The notes under the pieces are model-generated. The model saw nothing but the letters and a program-made list of their open reading frames with translations. It did no database searches and was not told the DNA's origin. Shown here in pieces: positions 7,199-10,372 of a DNA stretch of 10,372 bases. Source of the DNA: Desulfobulbus sp. (GTDB lineage: Bacteria > Desulfobacterota > Desulfobulbia > Desulfobulbales > Desulfobulbaceae); NCBI GenBank assembly GCA_011051825.1, contig DRKH01000504.1, forward strand, positions 1 to 10,372, in the 5' to 3' direction. Both the position numbers and the translations under genes were made by a program. Position 1 is the stretch's first letter; every line of letters begins with the position of its first letter.

Positions 7199-7729
7199 AT
7201 GAAAAAATTTGGCGGCATTGCCATCTTTATAGACAGGAATGACATCAATACCGACGAAATCATTCCGGCAAAGTACTTGACCGAGATTTCAAAAAGAGCA
7301 CTGAAACCGCATCTGCTTGAAGACCTGCGCCTTGATGACGGCAGCTTTGACCCTGAATCTGAAGAGTTACAAAAGGCCTCGGTCCTGGTAACCCGGTCAA
7401 ACTTCGGCTGCGGGTCGTCACGGGAGCATGCGGTCTGGGCCCTGGAGGTCAACGACATCAACGTGGTTATCGGCCAAAGTTTCGCCCGCATTTTCCGGCA
7501 GAACATGTTCAACTGCGGAATCCTGGCAGTCGAGGTTTCGACAGAGGATCTTGATCGTCTGTTCACGCTGACCCCGGAAGTTCAGGTGGATGTAGATCTA
7601 CAAAATGAAACACTGACTGCAACCGGCGGAGACGGTACAACGGTTGTCTGCCGTTTTACCCTCAACCCCTTTGACCGGGAACTGGTTGGTGCCGGCGGCT
7701 GGCTGACCTATGCCGATCGGAACTATTAG
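7199..7729 (+). CDS. leuD: 3-isopropylmalate dehydratase small subunit (LeuD)
   Basis: The 176-residue protein contains the small-subunit signatures DRNDINTDEIIPAKYLTEI near the N-terminus and SNFGCGSSREHAVWAL in the middle, the swivelling domain that closes over the LeuC cluster and binds the substrate carboxylates. The loop KYLTE occupies the place where YLRT and related tetrapeptides affect substrate choice in this family, so it should be compared when assigning isopropylmalate versus homoaconitate specificity. Two ATG codons are adjacent; that at 7199 is preferred because AGGAGG at 7188-7193 then sits 5 nt away, while 7196 leaves only 2 nt. It is translated just after leuC and should form the heteromeric enzyme with it. 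Confidence 0.93.
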   Translation: MKKFGGIAIFIDRNDINTDEIIPAKYLTEISKRALKPHLLEDLRLDDGSFDPESEELQKASVLVTRSNFGCGSSREHAVWALEVNDINVVIGQSFARIFRQNMFNCGILAVEVSTEDLDRLFTLTPEVQVDVDLQNETLTATGGDGTTVVCRFTLNPFDRELVGAGGWLTYADRNY

Positions 7730-7730
7730 G

Positions 7731-7815
7731 GTCTTCCTTCCTGACAACCTGTCAGCCTTCAGCCTAAACGTAACTGATCACAGGGTAGTCAACCTGGTGT
7801 CATATCAAGGAAGAC
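7731..7815 (+). terminator. Stem-loop region just after leuD, possible terminator or structured 3' end
   Basis: Two nested inverted repeats start 2 nt after the leuD stop: an outer GTCTTCCTT (7731-7739) pairing with AAGGAAGAC (7807-7815), and an inner perfect CTGACA-ACC-TGTCAG hairpin (7741-7755). A further CAGG/CCTG pair lies between them. No T-run follows either stem, so intrinsic termination is doubtful and a processed structured RNA end is equally possible. Confidence 0.35.
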
Positions 7816-7846
7816 ATGAAGAGGTCACCGGGTGCGCCTGATGTGG

Positions 7847-7908
7847 ACAGGTAAGCGTAGACTCCGAGCGGCAAGCCGCCGTGTACTAGTGCTACATAAG
7901 GCTTGCCG
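7847..7908 (+). repeat. GTAAGCG-type repeat end (copy B) followed by a 9-bp-stem hairpin
   Basis: ACAGGTAAGCGTAGACTCCG (7847-7866) matches copy C at 9797 with one difference and also matches the inner segment of elements A and D. It runs into a hairpin with a perfect stem, CGGCAAGCC (7869-7877) and GGCTTGCCG (7900-7908), with TGTA/TACA pairing inside the loop. GTAAGCG is the typical beginning of IS66-family terminal repeats, so this may be an isolated transposon end. The 7730-8165 gap has no convincing gene: a 100-codon open frame on the minus strand (8102-7800) matches nothing I recognise and has no ribosome site. Confidence 0.5.
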
Positions 7909-8102
7909 ATCGTCCGCAGCAGGTGTGCCCTGTGATCTCTTACGCCTAAACAGCTTGCGGGCTTGGCCGCGTTAGGCTGTTGCAAAAAACAAAAAATCGA
8001 ATTGGAATCCTGATTTTGGAAAAGCTGAGCTTTGTACGTAATCAGGTGAAAATTGATCCAGATCATTTCCAACAGTATATTGACCGAGTACACTACAGAC
8101 AT

Positions 8103-8131
8103 AAAAAAAGCGGGTTAGCGGGATAAACCGC
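8103..8131 (-). terminator. Hairpin with T-run, oriented leftwards
   Basis: On the minus strand a GC-rich stem (GCGGTT at 8131-8126 with AACCCGC at 8116-8110, one bulged base) is followed by seven T (8109-8103). It has the form of an intrinsic terminator for leftward transcription, yet no leftward gene lies nearby except dnaJ about 660 bp away. It could catch read-through antisense to the zinc-ribbon gene. Confidence 0.35.
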
Positions 8132-8165
8132 CAAGGCCTGCCCATTCAACTTGAGGAGATTTGCC

Positions 8166-8450
8166 ATGTCTGGTTGTGGATGCAACACGGTACACGATGT
8201 TGGAGAGGGACCCTTTTCCAAGGGAAAGGATCTGGTTGAATTTGTCTATAACGCCCACGGTGGAACCGTCAGGGATCAGGCAATCATGCGGGGACCAATT
8301 GACGCCATATGCCAGGGATGCGGAGCGCCGTTCATCCTTGAGACCTACCTCGGGACATGTCCTGCCTGTGGCGGTGTTCATGCGGTTGCGCCGATGAACC
8401 CGACGGTGGAAAACATCCAGTTTGCCGGCCGGGATTATAAGCTTCCCTGA
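8166..8450 (+). CDS. Small zinc-ribbon protein of unknown function
   Basis: The 94-residue protein has a CGC pair at Cys4 and Cys6 and a classic four-cysteine ribbon, CQGC (49-52) and CPAC (65-68), which should bind one zinc ion. The middle, KDLVEFVYNAHGGTVRDQAI, is predicted to be mixed helix and strand, and the protein has no membrane segment or signal, so it is probably cytoplasmic. The start is the ATG 8166 with GAGGAG at 8153-8158, 7 nt away; a TTG at 8151 is not needed. I do not recognise a named family. Similar small ribbon proteins may act as nucleic-acid-binding or redox-sensing accessories, but nothing here fixes a role. It stands alone, apart from a possible mini-gene 44 bp downstream. 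Confidence 0.85.
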   Translation: MSGCGCNTVHDVGEGPFSKGKDLVEFVYNAHGGTVRDQAIMRGPIDAICQGCGAPFILETYLGTCPACGGVHAVAPMNPTVENIQFAGRDYKLP

Positions 8451-8494
8451 ACCCCCGCACACGCTTTCCGTCACTGGTTGAAAGGACTCAGCGA

Positions 8495-8617
8495 ATGGAA
8501 GTAGTTGTCGACTATTATATCGGCAACAATCAGGAACCGGTCAACCAGTATCTGCACCGGATAGCACTTGAATATTGGAGGATTTTCCGTATTCCTGATT
8601 ATCGGCTATGTCCTTAG
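8495..8617 (+). CDS. Possible 40-residue ORF of unknown function
   Basis: An AAAGGA ribosome site (8481-8486) lies 8 nt before an ATG that gives 40 residues starting MEVVVDYYIGNNQEPVNQYL and ending RIPDYRLCP before a TAG. The composition is protein-like, aromatic and acidic, with no repeats. It begins 44 bp after the zinc-ribbon gene on the same strand. It may be a genuine small protein or the remnant of a longer gene; nothing recognisable is present. Confidence 0.35.
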   Translation: MEVVVDYYIGNNQEPVNQYLHRIALEYWRIFRIPDYRLCP

Positions 8618-8654
8618 TCGCAAAAGACAGGGTGTCCGTACCGGCTGAAGTCCT

Positions 8655-8762
8655 AAACAAAACAAGCGCTGTCATCCTTGTCGAAGGAGAACAATCCTTG
8701 TCGAAGGAGAACAATCCTTGTCGAAGGAGAACAATCCTTATCGAAGGAGAACAGCGCTTGTT
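8655..8762 (-). terminator. Probable dnaJ terminator with a tandem-repeat loop
   Basis: Leftwards from dnaJ, the RNA would read AACAAGCGCTGT (8762-8751), a 78-nt loop, and its exact complement ACAGCGCTTGTT (8672-8661) followed by TTGTTT. The 12-bp perfect stem plus U-rich tail is an intrinsic-terminator form, 34 bp after the dnaJ stop. The loop is filled by four 20-bp units; with one unit the apex would be a compact TCCTT-CGAC-AAGGA hairpin. Confidence 0.6.
8675..8754. repeat. Tandem repeat, 4 x 20 bp (TCCTTGTCGAAGGAGAACAA)
   Basis: Units lie at 8675-8694, 8695-8714, 8715-8734 and 8735-8754. The first three are identical; the fourth differs at G to A (position 6) and in its last base, which belongs to the flanking stem. 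Each unit can fold as TCCTT-GTCG-AAGGA. The unit length is not a multiple of 3, so the array does not encode a repeated peptide. Confidence 0.95.
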
Positions 8763-8795
8763 CAGCAGCCCGCTGAAATCGGCGTTGAATTGAGG

Positions 8796-9734
8796 CTACA
8801 GTCCCACCTCGGCCAAGGCCTTGACCACCTTCTTCTGTTCCCGGCTGAGTTTCTTGGGAATTTGAACGGCAATCTTCACATAAATGTCGCCTCGGCTGCC
8901 GATTGGCCCGGCAGGAAGCCCGTGCCCTTTGAGCCGAAGTTTTGACTCCTGCTGCACCCCGGCAGGCACTTTAACCTTCAATTTTCTGCCTTCAAGGGTT
9001 TCCACTTCAATTTTGGTGCCCAGACAGGCTTCACTGAACGGAATTCGTTTTTCCATCAGCAGGTCATCGCCCTCTCTGGTAAAAACCGGATGCGGGGCAA
9101 TATTAACTTTTAAATACAGATTTCCCGCCGGGCCACCGGTCATGGAGGGGCGCCCTTTTCCGGTCAGACGCAGTCTCTTTCCGGCCTCAATTCCCTTGGG
9201 AATTTTCACGGAGATATTGTTATCCCTGCCGTTTTGACGCAGGTTAATCGTTTTTTCGGCCCCATGCAGGACATCGTCCAGGGTGATGGTGATTTCATAG
9301 GTCAGGTCTTCGCCCTTCGTCGGTTGCGGCCGGCAACCGGTACCGCCGCAGGCACCTCCCATCCCGGCGTTACCGAACAGATTTTCAAACCCTGCACTAC
9401 CCTGCCGGCTCGTTCTGAATCCTCCGGACGAACGAAAATTACCATTGCCGAAACCAAATTGGCGTAGGATATCGTTGAGGTCAAAACCACGAAAAATATC
9501 CTCCTGGGAGTAGCGTTGATGGAATCCGGAGGAACCATAGGTGTCGTATTGCTCACGTTTCTCTTTATCGGACAGCACAGCATAGGCTTCACTGATTTTC
9601 TTGAACTTTTCCTCCGCCTCTTTATTACCGGCATTTTTGTCAGGGTGGTACTTAATGGCCAGCTTGCGGTAAGCTTTCTTGATTTCATCCTGGGTAGCCC
9701 CTTTGGCCACCCTTAGTGTTTCGTAATAATCCAT
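8796..9734 (-). CDS. cbpA: DnaJ-class co-chaperone without zinc finger (CbpA-like)
   Basis: The 312-residue protein (E. coli CbpA has 306) has a J domain at about 2-66 with the HPD motif at 30-32, a Gly/Phe/Ser-rich linker (about 68-135, including RGFDLNDILRQFGFGNG), and the two beta-sandwich substrate-binding domains plus C-terminus (about 140-312), with KGEDLTYEITITLDDVLHGA and GAEKTINLRQNGRDNNISV near their start. The four CxxCxGxG repeats of true DnaJ are absent; only an isolated CGGTGC in the linker contains cysteines. It should stimulate Hsp70 (DnaK) ATPase and deliver unfolded clients in the cytoplasm. The ATG at 9734 lacks a clear ribosome site. It is convergent with the zinc-ribbon gene, and no grpE or dnaK is in the window. 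Confidence 0.92.
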   Translation of the reverse strand: MDYYETLRVAKGATQDEIKKAYRKLAIKYHPDKNAGNKEAEEKFKKISEAYAVLSDKEKREQYDTYGSSGFHQRYSQEDIFRGFDLNDILRQFGFGNGNFRSSGGFRTSRQGSAGFENLFGNAGMGGACGGTGCRPQPTKGEDLTYEITITLDDVLHGAEKTINLRQNGRDNNISVKIPKGIEAGKRLRLTGKGRPSMTGGPAGNLYLKVNIAPHPVFTREGDDLLMEKRIPFSEACLGTKIEVETLEGRKLKVKVPAGVQQESKLRLKGHGLPAGPIGSRGDIYVKIAVQIPKKLSREQKKVVKALAEVGL

Positions 9735-9756
9735 TGCTGTATTTGGTAAATTTTAA

Positions 9757-9762
9757 ATTATA
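9757..9762 (-). promoter_or_regulatory. Candidate -10 box (TATAAT) upstream of the dnaJ-like gene
   Basis: A perfect TATAAT on the minus strand lies 22 nt upstream of the ATG in a very AT-rich stretch. No clear -35 at 16-18 bp and no sigma32-type or CIRCE element is seen. A start site a few bases downstream would leave a leader of roughly 10-15 nt without a ribosome site. Confidence 0.4.
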
Positions 9763-9796
9763 TCAGTATGTTACAGGTTAACTTCCGTCATGAAAA

Positions 9797-9818
9797 ACAG
9801 GTAAGCGCAGACTCCGAG
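9797..9818 (+). repeat. GTAAGCG-type repeat end (copy C)
   Basis: ACAGGTAAGCGCAGACTCCG matches copy B at 7847 except for C in place of T, and forms an inverted pair with the CGGAGTCTACGCTTAC inside element D (10251-10266). The stretch from 9735 to 10228 between dnaJ and element D holds no gene that I can support: frames are short and broken on both strands. Confidence 0.5.
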
Positions 9819-10266
9819 AAAATCATGCGGCTACTTTTATTATAGTATCAACGCGGTGGGCACCGCCCACCCTTAGAGTCATACATACATGGTCAAACAG
9901 GTGTATTTACCATATGGAAATTCACCAAATATACTATAAGCTCAATTCATGGTTTGTCTATCCGCATTTTTCACCTTTGTCCTGATTTCATGTTCCGGTC
10001 CTTCGGACTGTTTGAACAACAGGAACTCTTCAGGCAGCAGTACTATGTTTGCATAACCTATGAAAACTGAGGATTAAAACCACAGAGTTATATTGCCTCT
10101 GACCTGTTCGGGCAGATGGTACCCGCTTACAAGAAAGGGAACTCTATGGTTTCATGTTGCAGGGAATTGTACGTTGTTTCAGCCTGATCGCCCCGGGATG
10201 GGACCCAGCTGAGCAGGTAGCAAAAAATGTAACTGTTCAGGAGCACCCCACGGAGTCTACGCTTAC
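9801..10266. mobile_element. Possible 466-bp non-coding transposon remnant bounded by GTAAGCG ends
   Basis: The left boundary GTAAGCGCAGACTCCG (9801-9816) and the right boundary CGGAGTCTACGCTTAC (10251-10266) are inverted repeats with one mismatch in 16. They begin with GTAAGCG, as IS66-family ends do. The interior has no transposase frame. Flanking 8-bp sequences (AAAAACAG and CTCTCTGC) do not match, so no target duplication supports a single insertion. A third GTAAGCG faces left at 10130-10124. Confidence 0.25.
9855..9871. repeat. GC-rich 7-bp-stem hairpin
   Basis: GGTGGGC-ACC-GCCCACC is a perfect 7-bp stem with a 3-nt loop in otherwise AT-rich sequence. It lacks a T-run on either side, so it is more like a REP-type palindrome than a terminator. 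It lies 37 bp inside copy C of the GTAAGCG repeat. Confidence 0.5.
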
Positions 10267-10355
10267 CTCTCTGCACGGTCAGGCCTGATTCACATAGGAA
10301 TCACTATAGTTCACAGGCCTGACTGCACAGATATGGAGCACTCCTAAACAGTTAC
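10229..10355 (+). repeat. Palindromic interspersed element, copy D (127 bp)
   Basis: Outer ends are inverted repeats: GTAACTGTTCAGGAG from 10229 and, from 10355 on the minus strand, GTAACTGTTTAGGAG, with 18 of 22 positions matching over the full arm. Inner arms CTCTGCACGGTCAGGCCTG (10269-10287) and CAGGCCTGACTGCACAG (10314-10330) also pair. The left arm has an 18-bp insert relative to the right, containing CGGAGTCTACGCTTAC. The same layout, reversed, occurs at 563-730. No coding frame is present; the form fits a MITE or REP-like element mobilised in trans. Confidence 0.7.
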
Positions 10356-10372
10356 AGGTGGTGGTTGGGCTA

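Noticed and set aside
7944..7977. attC-like integron site (GCCTAAA ... GTTAGGC)
   Set aside because: Only 34 bp between core-like ends, shorter than known attC sites, the first core is imperfect, and no integrase or cassette is nearby.
7800..8102. 100-codon open frame on the minus strand
   Set aside because: No ribosome site, no recognisable domain, and it crosses the repeat end and hairpins at 7847-7908.
8115..8474. 119-codon open frame on the minus strand
   Set aside because: It is antisense to the zinc-ribbon gene, which has a good ribosome site and conserved cysteine pairs.
8608..8793. 61-residue open frame running through the 20-bp repeats
   Set aside because: It merely translates the tandem repeat in successive frames, has no ribosome site and overlaps the probable dnaJ terminator.

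Overview
The window looks like chromosomal DNA of a Gram-negative anaerobe, most likely a Desulfobacterota (Desulfobulbales-like) bacterium. This rests on an LPS heptosyltransferase, an archaeal-type two-subunit LeuCD, cytoplasmic two-component and c-di-GMP-type signalling proteins, and roughly even base composition. The taxonomic call comes from protein flavour only and is an inference.

Positions 1-5661 are transcribed leftwards. Reading from 5661 down: a YejA-like periplasmic peptide-binding protein, a soluble receiver-histidine kinase overlapping it by 4 nt, the tRNA t6A ATPase TsaE overlapping the kinase by 8 nt, an EAL-HDOD signalling protein 83 bp further on, and, after a 380-bp repeat-filled gap, the 5' part of a WaaF-type heptosyltransferase cut by the window edge. 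The first three genes are translationally coupled, so transport, signalling and tRNA modification probably share one transcript.

A divergent control region (5662-5899) holds a perfect 14-bp palindrome and a good sigma70-type promoter for the rightward pair leuC-leuD (isopropylmalate isomerase, leucine biosynthesis). After leuD come about 435 bp of non-coding DNA with several inverted repeats, then a small zinc-ribbon protein (8166-8450) and a possible 40-aa ORF. A leftward CbpA/DnaJ-type co-chaperone (8796-9734) faces them. About 640 bp of apparently non-coding, repeat-rich DNA ends the window.

The most unusual content is non-coding. A palindromic element of about 127 bp occurs twice in opposite orientations near the two window ends (563-730 and 10229-10355). 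Pieces beginning GTAAGCGYAGACTCCG recur at 7847 and 9797 and resemble IS66-family ends. Two unrelated hairpins, the left element and the probable dnaJ terminator, both carry four tandem copies of a short unit exactly at the hairpin apex (15-bp and 20-bp units). No CRISPR array, tRNA, rRNA, intact transposase or obvious new defence system is visible.
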